Shown: positions 1 to 12,024, numbered from the stretch's first letter. The stretch is 64,000 nt of DNA from Ulota crispa (GCA_963920765.1 OY987250.1:8913409-8977408); one strand, 5' to 3'. Made by a program: numbers and translations. The notes: generated by a model from the sequence alone, not told the origin.

Positions 1-590
1 CAGGAAACTCATGCTTTGCAAACGCCTCACCAACATCAAGCATGATAGCAGCAATACCATGACGAGCTTCATCAAGCAACTACGTCAGCTCCTCACCAAA
101 CTTGCCAACATTTGGAGAGAAGATTAACGACGCTGAAGTTGTCAAGTATGTCTTGATGGCCCTTCCCAAAGGCTACGAGGACCTCGTCAACACCCTTTAG
201 TACCTGCCCACTCTCTTGACTGTGTCCGAGCTCATGGCTCTTCTCTTGCAAGATGAGGTTTGACGCAATATTTGTGGCCGCCACCTAGATGCCAAAGCTC
301 TCCTCGTGAAGGGTTCCTGGCGGAAGTCCACTGGACAGGCCAAACCAAAGGTCAAAAAGCCAGAAGGAGAGTGCCACTATTGCGGCAGCAAGGAGCATTA
401 GATGCGGATTTGCCTTGATCTCGCATCTCTCCTCAAACAACAGAAGGCTGACCGGCAGGCCAACCTCTTCGTCAACATGATCAACAACTATGACGATGAA
501 GAGTACTTTGACTTCAAACCAAAGGTCCTTGACATCACCACGAATCTCACGGGAGTAAAACTAAAGGACTCTCCATCCCCTCAAGACTAG
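1..590 (+). pseudogene. copia gag remnant with CCHC zinc knuckle
   Basis: This is the 5' part of a decayed Ty1/copia polyprotein. Translation in shifting frames gives the UBN2/gag pattern around 70-270 (a segment reading KQLRQLLTKLAN, then VVKYVLMALPKGYEDLVNTL), interrupted by stops. A retroviral zinc knuckle follows at 372-413 (Cys-x2-Cys-x4-His-x4-Cys, read CHYCGSKEH, stop, MRIC), with a stop inside the knuckle. The open stretch 402-590 continues the gag/protease linker. Stops and frame breaks mean no functional gag can be made. The 5' LTR must lie to the left of the window. Family assignment is by recognised motif order only. Confidence 0.8.
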
Positions 591-1742
591 TACGTAGATA
601 GTGGAGCTTCTGCTCATGTCACTGGTTCCAAAGAATCCATTTGTGACCTAGTTCTAGGTAGCAGGTCCCAAGTGAACACTGCGATTGGAGAGTCACTGCG
701 TGTTGTCAGAAAAAGAAAAGCTGTTATTCCCACCGACACTAGAGCAATAAAATTTGACAATGTCCTCTACATACCAGGTATCACCAAGAGTCTGTTGTCA
801 ATAGGCTCTATCACATATAAATCCTTCAAGCTTAGGGTACTTTTTGATTCTACTCAAGTCCTTATTGTCACAGATTTCTCATTACCGACAAACTATCAAA
901 TCTTAGCTCGTGGCATCCAGAATGCTAAGAATGGTCTTTATTAGTTCCGACCACCTGACACTTCCCTCATCAGTATTATAGTGGAGCACCCATCTCTCAA
1001 CAACGTTACGGTTGCTTCCGCAGATTTGCAGCATTGCTTGTGGCATTGACGCTTAGGCCACGTTGATTATAAAATCCTTGTATTTATGGCTTCAACAGGC
1101 AAACTTTTGGGCTTACTGGCACTTACGTACAAGCCCTTTGTTTATCCTGCACGCCAGTCTGGCAAACAGAGCCGGACAAGGATACCTCAACCTAGTGGAT
1201 CTAATCGACACAACCTCTCGTCATTACCAAGACTTCATCCTCATAGTCCAAGTCAACCTTTGGACCTCATTCACCATGACCTATGTGGTCCATTAGCAAC
1301 ACCCTTGAGCTCTAGATCCCGCTATATCCTTACAATCACAGATGACTTCAACAGGTTCACATGGCTTTACTTCCTCATGTCCAAAGCTAAAACCTTTGCA
1401 AAATTCAAGATTTTTAGAGTCATGATTGAATTACAACACAACTGCAAGATCAAGGCAATACGATCAGACATGGAGGGAGAATATACATCAAGAGAATTTG
1501 CAACCTATTGTGAAGAAACAAGCATCACACGACAGTTCACGCAAGCTCATACACCTCACCAAAATGGAGTAGCAGAGTGGAAAAATTGGAGTATGCTGGA
1601 GAAGGCTCACAGCTTGGCCCATGACTGCAATCTTCTTGCAAATTTATGGACTGAAGCTGTGGCAACAGCAAATCATTTGATCAACATAACACCTATCAAA
1701 GCAAATGAAAACAACTCACCTCATCAACGACTTCTAGGCTAG
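591..1742 (+). pseudogene. copia protease and integrase remnant
   Basis: The aspartic protease motif Asp-Ser-Gly is visible at about 597-605 (reading YVDSGASAHVTG), followed by a GAG-pre-integrase remnant near 1030-1100. The integrase core lies mostly in one open frame at 1086-1742. Its catalytic triad can be placed: Asp in LIHHDLCGP, Asp in IRSDMEGEY about 60 residues later, and Glu in QNGVAEWKN about 35 residues after that, as in DD35E integrases. The order protease-integrase-RT-RNase H defines Ty1/copia rather than Ty3. Several stops and frame changes separate the domains, so this is a dead copy. Confidence 0.85.
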
Positions 1743-2423
1743 ATACCCAATGCATTTCATCTACACATATTTGATTATAGAACGTTTGTCATGGATACAT
1801 CTCTTTCACGCAAAAAATAGGCTCCCTGCGCAAAGAAATGTGATTTCATGGGCTATGATAAGGAATCAACTGGATTTTGAAATAATTGCATGAAGATTAG
1901 AAATATCATAATTTCTAAAGATGTCAAGTTCGATGAAGAGATTTTTCTGCTAGGCCAACAAGAACGTGGAAACAGCACCAGATCACAGCGAGATTGGGTA
2001 CATCAAGAACTTGAAGATTACAAATCGGGAAACAGAATGAGGCGAGAAGATATGAATTGGAGAGAATCCAACTTGACCACACTAAATCTAATCGGCAACG
2101 CACTAGATGCTGAAGATACCTGACCGATAAAAGACCAGCAAACCTATGATATGCCACTAAATTCAATCTTGACGATAAGAGGCTCAACTTCAAAAATCTC
2201 CATAACGTCGTATTCAAAAATCGAAACACAAAGAGATAATAAGCCCAAAATCCAAACACTCTAGATTTTCTTCAAACTCAACATCTTCATTGTCAATTCA
2301 AAATATTGGGGATTCTTCAGATATTCCAAGATCTGGGCCGAGAGACACTCTACTCCAAACCTATTCACATCGCTAAAATACAAAAACCCTAAGAGAAGCA
2401 AACAAAACCAAAAGCGGTGTTGA
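1743..2423 (+). pseudogene. copia integrase-to-RT linker, degraded
   Basis: This is the C-terminal integrase and linker region of the same copia element. Charged, low-complexity translated segments (for example around 1890-2123) fit the variable linker before reverse transcriptase. The RT does not follow here. It resumes only near 7000, after the repeat insertion starting at about 2424. There is no recognisable catalytic motif in this part. Confidence 0.5.
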
Positions 2424-4563
2424 GCTGAGAAGAGCGCGCTTTGAGAACACATAGGGTGTCTCGTTGCAATTGTGCGTCAATGACTAAGAACCATAATACA
2501 TCTTTGATCTTCACTTTTCAAATCTTCAATTTTTCATTGACCTATTCTGTAGCTGGCTCTAAAAATATAATAGTCAAAATAGGAATAAAAACCCACTGGA
2601 TACGAGACAGGTAGATTGGGACAGTAGACACGAGTTGCTACTCGTATGATGAGACCCTAAAATCAAATTTATGATCTGCTAGTCAGAATTTCAGATCGTG
2701 AAAACAGAGCAAGTCTTGACCATGTGAGTGATCATTTTCACTTTGCCACCACGACAATAAATGAGGCTAAGTTTAATTTAACCCAAACTGCCCGCAATAA
2801 GGTTTACAAGACAGAATAGAAATGAATTAACAAACGAACATCCAAAATCGGCTAGAAATAACAAAGTCACATTTCACACATGTATAAAAAATAAATCCAA
2901 AATATTACTTTTGAAGTCTTTATATCTTTAGATCCTCAAGTTTTCATGTCTTCAAACCTTCATGTTTTAATAAATACAATGAGGAAAATCATAATCAATA
3001 AATCTTAGAAAAGATGCAATTTTCTGTCTAGTGTCACAAATGGCTCAAAGATCCAAATGCCAAGTGTAATAGAATTTTGAAAAGTCTTTTTAACTCTCTA
3101 ATCTCCCTCTAAATTTCAACTTAATCTAAGCTACTGTCCAAAAGTTATGCGAGTTTAAAGTATATGCTCTTCTTCTTTCTTGCAAACTAAACACTATTGT
3201 TTTAAACTTCTATAATTTTTATTTCACATATTTCCCTTACAAATGTGATATCAATTTAAAAACATAACACAACTGGATATAATTCATAGAAATTTTACTA
3301 CAAATTAAAAATCTGTTCAAAAGTTCTAGTCAATCAAAGTTTGGGTCTCAATGTTTTAGAGAGCACCTAACCTTCTAACTTCTACACACTATAACTCCTT
3401 CAATAAAATTCCAAATTAAATGAACATTGACAATTTGAAAAGTTGTGATAATAACTTACCATTTCTAGAATTTTCAAAAAAAAATTTTATATTATCCAAA
3501 AGTTGTAGCTCTTCAAAGTTTTAGCTTTTTTCCAACAAAAAAACAGCCACCTCCAATTCTTTACATCTTCATAACTTTCTCTTCTAAAATCCAAATCATA
3601 AGTTTAAGAACTTTCTAAAAAGATAAGACTAAAGTAAACACTCTCTCAAAATTTTGTTGCAAAATAGTATACAAATCATAAGTTATGGCTTGTCAAAGTC
3701 TTAGCCTTATTTTATAATTTGGCGTTTTAACTCCAGAATTCAAACCCTCATAATTTTTACATCTTAATTCCAAATCAAGTTTGCAAACTTATTTTGGAAT
3801 GGTAATCATACAAAGAACAACTTTCCAAATTTCAGTTCATAATCATGTATACACAAAAAATTCTCTTATATCAAAGTTTTAAGATTTTTTCCCTCTTCTA
3901 ATCAACACTCATACACTAACTTCCTATATATTAAAGAATCTCTCCTCCTAAATTTTGACCATATTTAAGTTAGGGGAATGGAGCACATCAGTCCATATTC
4001 TTTTCTATCCTAACCCCACTATAGATATCAAACATCTTTTCCTTTCACACTTTTCCCATTTACTTCTAAATCTTTAATATTTTTATTCAAATAAAGGCAA
4101 AATATATGAACTTTTTAAAATACCTAGATAAACAAATAAAAAAGAATTATTATAAGATAAATACCACCGTCAAGTGGCCACGTGCTTTTGCAAACATATA
4201 ATAGCATCAAATGCTTGTCTTCCGTTGTCATGTCGTGGACTTGGTTGGCTAAAAAAGCGGTGTCTTTGGCCGCCCATCGATTCGGGTTTAAACCCAATTG
4301 GATTTGTTGAATGGTGATGGCAGCCCACGGCTTGGCAACTAGTGAAGTAAGAAATTGGCCCAACCAATCCGCTACCTACTTCACTGAACTATGCATGCGA
4401 CAAAATTGTACAGCGCAATGGAATCTATGGCCGCTGCACTATTACCAAACCGTGGTTCTCATCACAACCACTTCTTTAGCTTCGGCTGTTGATTTATTGA
4501 AATTAATACAAACATAAATAAATAACCAGTATTTACATGATGTAGAGATCTTCATCAGGACAG
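2424..4563. repeat. 2.1-kb direct repeat, copy A (AT-drifted)
   Basis: This is the first of two long direct copies inserted between the integrase and RT parts of the copia element. Start (TGAGAAGAGCGCGC) and end (CATCAGGACA) match the ends of the copy at about 4700-6855, giving TG...CA termini as in LTRs. Relative to the second copy this one shows many C-to-T and G-to-A changes (for instance in the first 60 bases and around the former B-box-like motif at 4274-4300). No open reading frame of note is present. It could be an LTR of a large non-autonomous element or one half of a tandem duplication. Confidence 0.7.
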
Positions 4564-4699
4564 CGGGAGAATTACTAAAATTTTAAACCACTTGAAGGAT
4601 TTCCAACTAATCATCTCAGAGGTACCCTTAACTATGCTCAGCCTTCCCAAGGATTTTTTCGAAGCTCTCGACCATCTTGGTTGGTGAACCGTTGTCGGG
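4564..4699. other. short spacer between the two 2.1-kb direct repeats
   Basis: About 136 bases separate the repeat copies. No clear tRNA primer-binding site follows copy A and no clean polypurine tract precedes copy B, on either strand. The pair is therefore not a textbook LTR-internal-LTR unit, although a stripped-down element is possible. Confidence 0.5.
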
Positions 4700-6857
4700 T
4701 TGAGAGGAGCGCGCCTTGAGAACACGCAGGGTGTCTTGCTGCGATCGTGCGTTGCCGACTAAAATTGTCTTCAATCTTGATCTTCTCTTCAAATCTTCAG
4801 TCTTCAATCTTCCGTTGGCCTAACTTGTGGCTGGCTCTAAGGGTATAAGGGTCAAGGTAGGGATAAGAGCCCACTAGATACGGGACGGGTAGATTGGGAC
4901 AGCAGACACAAGCTGCCGTCTGTATGACGGGATCCTAAAATCAAATTCACGATCTGCTGGCCAAAACTCCAGATCGTGAGAACAGAGCAAGTCTCGACCA
5001 TGTGGGTGATCAATCCCACTTCGTCACCACAACAATAAATGGGGTTAAGTTTGGTTTAACCCAAACGGCCCGCAACAAGGTTTACAAAACAGAATGGAAA
5101 TGAATTGACAAACGAGCCTCCAAAACCGGCTAGGAATAACAAAGCCACATCCCACACATACATAAAAAATAAACCCAAAACATTCCTTTTGAAATCTTCA
5201 TATCTTCAGATCTTCAAGTCTTCATGTCTTCAAGTCTTCAAGTCTTCAAGTCTTCATGTTTTAATAAAAACAATTGGGAAAATCACAAATAACAAGTTTT
5301 AAAAAGGCAGCGACCTTCTATCTAGTGCCACAGATGGCTCAAAGATTCAAATGCTAAGTGTAATAGCAATTTGAAAAGCTCTTCTAACTTTCTAACATTC
5401 CTTTAAATTTCAACTCAATCTAAGATATTGTCCAAAAGTTATGTGTGTTTAAAATAGAGTCTCCTCTTCCTCCTTACAAACTAAACACTGCCTCTATAAA
5501 CCTCTATAACTTTTGTTCTATATATCACCCATAGAAATATAATATCAATTTAGAAAGATGATTTTACTGGCTACAACCCATAAAATTTTCACTTTAAAAT
5601 AAAACTCTGTCCGAAAGTTCTAGTCAATCAAAGTGTGGATCTCAATTTTTCAGAGAGCACCCAAATCCCAAACTTCTACCCACTATAACTTCTTCAATAA
5701 AACTCCAAATGAAATGATTAAAGACAATTTGGAAAGCTATAACAACAAACTATCACTTTTGAAAATCTGAGAAGAATATTTCATACTGTCCAAAAGTTGT
5801 AGCTCTTCAAAGTCTCGGCCTTCTCCTAACAAAAGGGCAGCCACCTCCAAACCTTCACACCTTCATAACTTTCTCGTCCAAGCTTCAAATCTCAAATTTA
5901 AGGACTTTCTACAAAGCCATGACTAAGATAAACACTCCCTTTAAATCTTGTTGCAAAATGATATACAAATCATAAGTTATGGCTTGTCAAAGTCTCAGCC
6001 TTTCTTCATAGTTTGGCTTTTTGACTCCAAAATTCAAACACTCATAACTTTTGCATCACAACTCCAAATCAAACTTGCAAACTCATTTTGAAAAGGTAAT
6101 CACATAAGAAACAACCTCCTCAAATTTCTATTCAAAATCACGTATACACAGAAAAAAATCTCACATCAAAGTTTCGGAGTCTCCCCCTTCTTCCCACCAA
6201 CACTCATACACTAACTTCCAACAACTAAGGGTTCTTTCCTCCACAATTTCGACCCTATCTAAGGTAGGGAGGTGGGGCACATCAGCCCATGCCCTCCCTA
6301 TCCTAACCCCACCATAGATGCCAAACCTTTTCTCCTTTCACACCTTTCCTATTGACTTCTAAACCCTTAGTATTTTTATTCAAACAAAGGCAAAATATAT
6401 GAGCCTTCCAAAACATCTAGATAAACATATGAAAATGATTAAATTACAAAATAAATGCCATCGTAAAGTGGCCACGTGCTCTTGCGAGCATATAATAGCG
6501 TCAAACGCTTGTCTTCAGTCGCCAAGTCGTGGACTTGGTTGGCTGGAGAAGCGGTCGTCTCTGGTCGCCCGCCGGTCCGGGTTCGAATCTCATCGGACTC
6601 GTCGAGCGGTGACGGCGGCTCACGGCTTGGCAGCTAGTGAGGCAGGAAATTGGCCCAGCCAACCCGCTACCTACTCCCCTGAGCTGTGCATGTGACAAGA
6701 TGGCGCAGCGCACTGGAATCTATGGCCGCTGCGCTGTCACCAAACTGTGGTCCTCACCACGACCACCCCTTTTGCCTCAATTGTTGATTTATTGAAATCA
6801 ACACAAACATAAACATATAACGAGTATCTACATGATGGAGATATCTCCATCAGGACA
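4700..6857. repeat. 2.1-kb direct repeat, copy B
   Basis: This is the second copy of the long direct repeat (TGAGAGGAGCGCGCC to CATCAGGACA). It keeps more CpG sites than copy A. It contains a run of 9-bp TCTTCAAGT-type repeats at about 5193-5258 (shorter in copy A, near 2918-2965). At 6576-6592 it has a GGTCCGGGTTCGAATCT segment that matches the tRNA/SINE B-box consensus GGTTCRANNCC; a degenerate counterpart is in copy A. Short open frames inside it look like chance. Confidence 0.7.
5193..5258. repeat. 9-bp tandem repeat TCTTCAAGT
   Basis: Six to seven tandem units of TCTTCAAGT/TCTTCATGT lie inside direct-repeat copy B. Because nine is a multiple of three, an apparent repetitive open frame runs through it. 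I regard that frame as non-coding. Confidence 0.8.
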
Positions 6858-7017
6858 CCGTAATGAATAATGAATTAACATCCATCTATAAAAAATATAT
6901 GTGAAATTTAGTCTCATTGCCAAAAAACAAAAAAGCAATTACAACCAAATGGATCTTTTGTGTCAAAACCAATACAAATGGCACACTTGCAAATTTAAAG
7001 GCTTGATTGGTTATGTG

Positions 7018-7850
7018 TGGCTTTGAGCAGAAAGAATGGCAAGACTAGAAAGAAACTTTTGCCCCTATAGTGAAGTGGAACATCTTACAAACCCTTATAT
7101 CACTAGCAAGAAAACAAGGGTGGCAGATCTTTCATCTAGACGTGAAGACTGTTTTTTTGAATGACACAATAGAAAACGATATATATGCATTGCCACCATT
7201 AAGCTTTGACTCTCCTACCTCAAACAACGTGTGCAAACTAAAAAAAAAATGCTTTATAGATTGAAACAAGCTCCACGAACTTAGATGAGTAAGATCAATT
7301 ACTACTTGTTGAGCTAGGGATTGCAAAAATCAAGCGTTGACTATAACTTGTATTTCTACAATTGATCTCGAAAAATCACTGTGTTAATACTTTATGTGGA
7401 AGACATCTATTTTACGGGAGACAATGATGAGCATATTGCTACGGTACGTGCCAACATTAAAAAGGAGTTTAAAATGTCAAATCTGGATTTTTTGAGCTAT
7501 TTTCTTGGACTTGAATGTGGCTTTCTTTTTGATAGTATAACTGTCTCAAACGACAATACGTCAAGGTAATGCTTGAGGAATTTGAATTAGAAAACTGCCG
7601 GTCCTCATCAACTCTTATGCTGGAGAAATTACACCTCAAACCTGACATAGAAGCTCATCTAACCAATGCGACAAATTACCAGAGAATAGTAGGAAAATTT
7701 ATATTTCTTACTCATACACAACCTGACATTGCTTATGCAATCAGCATCGTGAGCAGGTTCATGGCCAAACTCCAAGAGCCTCACGTACAAGCTGTGAAAC
7801 ATATTTATAAGTACCTGCAACTAACTTCTAATTTTGCGCTCTTATACTAG
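7018..7850 (+). pseudogene. copia reverse transcriptase remnant
   Basis: The Ty1/copia RT is recognisable in three shifted frames. At 7070-7264 it reads through WQIFHLDVKTVFLND (the conserved LDVK-x-AFLNG box) and ends in the KLKK block that precedes the usual YGLKQ-PR motif. At 7381-7569 it contains ILYVEDIYFTGD, where the polymerase YVDD motif has become YVED at 7393-7404, a change in a catalytic residue. At 7569-7850 it contains the TQPDIAYAISIVSRFM connection block. Internal stops at 7262 and in 7266-7380 and the YVED change show that it is inactive. Confidence 0.88.
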
Positions 7851-7859
7851 CGAAGAGAA

Positions 7860-8312
7860 AATGCCACATTGTGCGATTATACCAATGCTGACTGGGCAGG
7901 CAACACCTTCAACAGGAAGTCAATAACCATGTACATCTTCACCTATGGAAAGACTCCTATCACATGGAATAGTAAGAAGCAACCTACTGTTGCACTCTCT
8001 TCTATTAAGTCTAAATATATGGCATGGACTGAAGGAACCAAACAGATAGTTTGGCTGAGGAGACTGCTCAAGAAACTCAACGCATTCAATCCAAAGAATC
8101 CAACCACACTTCATGGGGATAATCAAGGGAGTTTGAACTTAGCTCACAACCCAATTTATCATGGCAGAACCAAACACATAGAGGTGAGACACCATTTCAT
8201 TAGAGAAAGGTTACAATTAGGAGAAATTAACCTTAAGTATAGTCCCACCAGTGAACAGCTAGCCGATATTTTGACTAAGGCCCTTGGTAGAATTGCCTTT
8301 GAAAGACTCTAG
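7860..8312 (+). pseudogene. copia RNase H remnant
   Basis: The end of the copia polyprotein shows DADWAG-like (here TNADWAGN), SKKQPTVALSS, the KYMAW block (usually EAEY), and KHIEVRHHFIRE near the C-terminus, all standard landmarks of copia RNase H. The frame is open from 7869 to the stop at 8310-8312. The first active-site acidic residue is retained but the SSxEAEY glutamate region reads SSIKSKYMAW, so catalysis is doubtful. It belongs to the same element as the upstream gag and RT remnants. Confidence 0.88.
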
Positions 8313-9148
8313 AGCCAACTAGGGCTAGTGAGGATTGATGCCAAGGATTGGAAACCTCTCATCACTCAATCCAATTCATAATACTCGGAACGCTGCTCTA
8401 CACTAGGTCGACAGCCCCTCAGGAAAACGTAATATGGAAGAGCCCTGCCTTTGAACTTCAAAACCCTAATCTTAACCAAAAGCTCCTCTAAATCCTCAGC
8501 TGCTACCAACTCCCTGTAATTCTCAACCTCATCTCTAAATCCTCAGCTGCTACCAACTCCCTGTATTTCTCAACCTCATCTCTAAATTTGTGAACATGTG
8601 ATAGATTACTCATACACCCAGCCGTAACTGATCGATGATATCCCGAAGAATCCACTTCAACAAATGACCACGCTCTCCATTCCACTGTAGTTAGAATGAA
8701 TCTACTCCAGTCAACGCTCACTTGACGAAGACTCAACATCAAGTGCAACAAAGGTGGATCCATCAGTGATGTCCATATCCAAGCTTGCACTACTCTATTG
8801 AGCAATGCAGATGTAAGTATTCCTTCCTCAAACTAATTGTTTCATGAATCAGAATTAGATGAATCTCTCCGATCAAGGGATGTAGACTTGACAACTTCTT
8901 CTGACAAACTTTCAGACTCAGCACATGATGTAGTGCTCAAAAATATCTGAAGGTAAATTGAAGAAACTGCTGCAGCTGTTCTAGCCACCAAGACACTGAT
9001 GGCCCATAAAGAGAACATGAAGAACTATCATAACGTCAACTCCTTGGAAAAAAAGGCACAAAACAAACATATCAACTCCTGATTGAGAATTGGCATTGTC
9101 TCTGAGAAGAACGCTCTAAAAAATACCCTATCTAGAGCGGGGGGGAGG
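8313..9148 (+). other. copia 3' untranslated region with ~50-bp tandem duplication and polypurine tract
   Basis: This is the stretch between the RNase H stop and the 3' LTR. At 8489-8590 a unit of about 50 bp (CTCAGCTGCTACCAACTCCC and following) is duplicated head to tail. The end carries a purine run AGAGCGGGGGGGAGG at about 9133-9147, directly before the LTR start, as expected for the plus-strand primer. No protein-coding gene is recognised. Confidence 0.6.
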
Positions 9149-9534
9149 TGTTGTTAATCAATATGAAGGAGTGGTAGTTAAGGCCACTTATAGCAAACCT
9201 AGAGTTAGAATGGCTAGGCTGCATGAGAGTTAAGGCAGACGTAGTGGTAATGTTACTGCGTAGTACTAAGTACTTACCAGTTTGCCATTAACCAATAGAG
9301 TAGTGGGGTGCCACTCACCCTGACTATAAGACTGGAGATTATCTAGTCTCACGATTAGCTTACACTAGGAATTCTCTACATGTGCCACTGAATGGTTTGA
9401 AAATAGGCCATGAGCCAGCTTCACACACAATACCTCCATTTTGGGTACGACTTGTGAATCTCAAATTTACAAAGTCTTCCAGGGTAAAGAATGAATTCTA
9501 TCTAATCAATAAGTTCTGTACAACATGTACAACA
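9149..9534 (+). repeat. 3' LTR of the copia element
   Basis: The LTR begins TGTTGTTAATCA immediately after the polypurine tract and ends ATGTACAACA, giving complementary TGTTG...CAACA ends and a length of about 386 bp, normal for copia. A TATA-like ACTATAAGACT lies near 9322-9332. The matching 5' LTR is outside the window, so age cannot be estimated here. Confidence 0.65.
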
Positions 9535-9574
9535 CGTAATTAGAAGCATCATGTATCAAATTGTAACCAAGCAA

Positions 9575-9692
9575 CACTACAAAAAACGGAATCCAAATTA
9601 ACATGTTCTAATTGACTAAATGTGTTCAAATTGACAGAAAAGTGTCCAAATCGACCAAAAAATGTCCTAATTGACATTGTTCCTTTATAGTG
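9575..9692. mobile_element. 118-bp mini-CACTA-like element
   Basis: The ends are CACTACAAAAAAC and TTTATAGTG (CACTA...TAGTG), flanked by the 3-bp direct repeat CAA, as for the CACTA/EnSpm superfamily. The interior is a periodic series of AAATTGAC/TCTAATTGAC-type motifs about 20 bases apart. Related elements lie at 59915-60050 and 61792-61910. There is no coding capacity. Confidence 0.6.
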
Positions 9693-10249
9693 CAAGAATC
9701 AGCGCAACTCACTGCATTAGACTGGCAACGCTTGGACTTTGCTCCAGGAAGGCGGTCTTCAAATTGTCATACAGCCACTTTGTTTTGATCCGCACATTAC
9801 ACATCCATATAGGACTTCTTCAGAGAGACAAGTCTAACATTTGTAAAATAGTACAGAAACATATGATAAGTTAGAAAAATATTTGAGGTTAAACAGCGGT
9901 TACTTTGCAAGATATGGCACATCTTCTACTAACAACTAGCATCATAGGAGGTCAAACTTGTTCCAATAGATTTCAATATTCCTCTTAGTTAGATACCAAA
10001 GACACAATAAGTTAATCAATCAAGAAACACAAAGAGTTTTTGTGACTAAAGGCAATGGAGCGGGAGCAGCCAAACATGCCTTGCTCACTACTGTCCCTTG
10101 TTATTGTTTCCTTGCAACACAACTGAGACAGCTAGGACGGTAAGGGAGCAATAAGCGAGGGGTAATTGAAGGATAAGCAAGCAGCCAATGGTAAGCAAAT
10201 GGAGATCTAGAGTCAGTGACCAAAAGGAGTAAGAGACAGAAAGTAACAA

Positions 10250-10527
10250 AAATCTCATAGTGTTTTTTAGCAATCTCTACAACCACATCTTTTGCCAACG
10301 CAATAGCTGCGTCTACAATCTCTAGACCATGGTCAAAGCGTTTTAGGTACTCCTCATGTGCAACTCTTGTAAAATCCATTGCTTCATTGGTTGCCTCAGT
10401 GAAAGTGTCTGCTCTACGCAACCACGCATTGTTAGCAACAACCACAGTAATCCAGCCAGCAACAATTTGTCACTACTATCGCCACACCCACAGCAAGCTT
10501 CATGTTCATCAAGTACTTCTGCGCCAT
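10250..10527 (-). pseudogene. possible broken membrane-anchored protein fragment
   Basis: On the minus strand an ATG at 10527 opens a short frame (MAQKYLMNMKLAVGVAIVVT). A one-base shift near 10467 carries it into an open frame with a hydrophobic stretch, then an amphipathic, charged helix region (EATNEAMDFTRVAHEEYLKR). This composition looks more protein-like than neighbouring frames. I do not recognise the family. It could be an exon fragment of a captured or dead gene, or chance. The 3' limit, about 10250, is placed where the sequence turns hydrophobic and low in complexity. Confidence 0.3.
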
Positions 10528-10599
10528 AGCTATGGAGGACGAGCGCAAAGAGGAGCGGGTTGGCGGACTAGGAGTAGAGCAGGACTAGCAGGCTTCAGA

Positions 10600-11700
10600 T
10601 AAGCTTAACCCCTAAGCGCCCGAGACACATGATCATGTTGCAGTGGATTGACAAAATAGATTTTGCGGCTTTGGATTTTGGTGTCCTTCTTGAGAATTGT
10701 ATGTGGTTTGAGGGGGGTTGTGGGTGCTCAAACCTCCCCCTCAAGAAGTAAGCGCAAGTACAAGCAGGTTCTAACAAAATTGGAAAATGACCTATAACAG
10801 CAAGAATGTGGATTTGGTTGTAGATTTCTATCTAAAGATGCCTTCCAAGCAATGGATCTTTACTAACAAGCCTACAACATACAATGATGAGCAACAAAGA
10901 GGACAATCTACTTAATATTCCACACGCTAGATTTTGTGGTTAATTGAAATGGGGACGTAAGTAATCATACCTCGTTGTGGGGGTTCACATGCCCTACGTC
11001 TTGGTCATGAGTGGCCTCCATTTCTCCATAATATGGTGGTGCTAGATCAATGTATAATGATTCTACTCTAGGGACAAATAATCACAACACTCTAGGGGGT
11101 TGGTAGTTCACCCTGTACTACTAGGCCAGTTTAAGCTATTACCTTGTGACAAATAATCACAACATAAATCAACTTCTATACTCGAGGATCAAGGATTATC
11201 TTGATCCCTTGGTTAGTTGTAAATGCATCCAAAATGCTAGAAGCTAACCCCTTTCCCGGCTACTTAATGCAAATATGACGCCTTGTGACTCTACGTGCCC
11301 CTTATGAGGTATTTCTCATTCAATAAAACGAGGATCTCTTTGTACTTTGGGCCAATTGGTTAAATATTTAGCTAAGACAGAAGGGTGGATGAGCCCAATT
11401 AATGGCCCTACTTCCCCTTCCCTCTTAGTCAAAAATATTCTAAAAATTGGGAAGAGGACCTGCTGGCCCAATAGGGTGGAGTTCAAGGCTTAGAGGCAAG
11501 TTGATACCTGGCGGTGGGCCCGGGCAGGTCAGGTCCGGGTATCAATAGGGTTCGGGCACCAACAGGGTCCTGGTATGAGCTAGGGTCCCGGTCTGGTCTT
11601 CCGGCGACCGCAACTGCGGCTGGCTGCTGTGATTGAAAGCCAGCTTCTTCGGCTTGGCTGCCGCTTGAGCACTCATACTAGTGTTGCTGCTGCTTCAAAA
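10600..11700. other. no gene seen
   Basis: The sequence is non-coding by eye. It has a single TTAACCCCTAAGCGCCC end-like motif at 10607-10623 without a detectable partner, and no open frame of interest. It may be old transposon debris. Confidence 0.5.
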
Positions 11701-11704
11701 TTGA

Positions 11705-12005
11705 GGGCTGGGCTAGGCCGTAAACAACAAGATTTGGCAAAGAAGTCTATTATCTCGAGGGCTAGCAAAAGAATGCAAAGAGCTCACTGGGCCATGAGCT
11801 AGGAATTTGGCAAAGAAAGTCTGTAGTTTCGAGGGCTAGCAGGGAATGTGAAGACCTGGCTAGGCCATAAGCTAGGATTTGGCAGAGAAGTCTGTAGTTC
11901 AAGGGCTAGCAAAAATTATGTGAAGGGCTGGGCTGGCCGTGAGGTAGGAATTTGGCAAAGAAAGTCTGTAGTTTTGAAGGCTAGCAGGAAATGTGAAGAG
12001 CTGAG
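11705..12005. repeat. ~77-bp degenerate tandem repeat array
   Basis: About four head-to-tail copies of a unit containing GATTTGGCAAAGAAGTCT, CGAGGGCTAGCA and GGCTGGGC/GGGCCATGAGCTAG. Copies differ by small indels. No coding frame is kept. Confidence 0.7.
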
Positions 12006-12024
12006 TGGCTAGCCGTAATAGCTG

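Noticed and set aside
6576..6592. A complete tRNA gene
   Set aside because: Only a B-box-like segment is present; no acceptor or anticodon stems could be paired around it.
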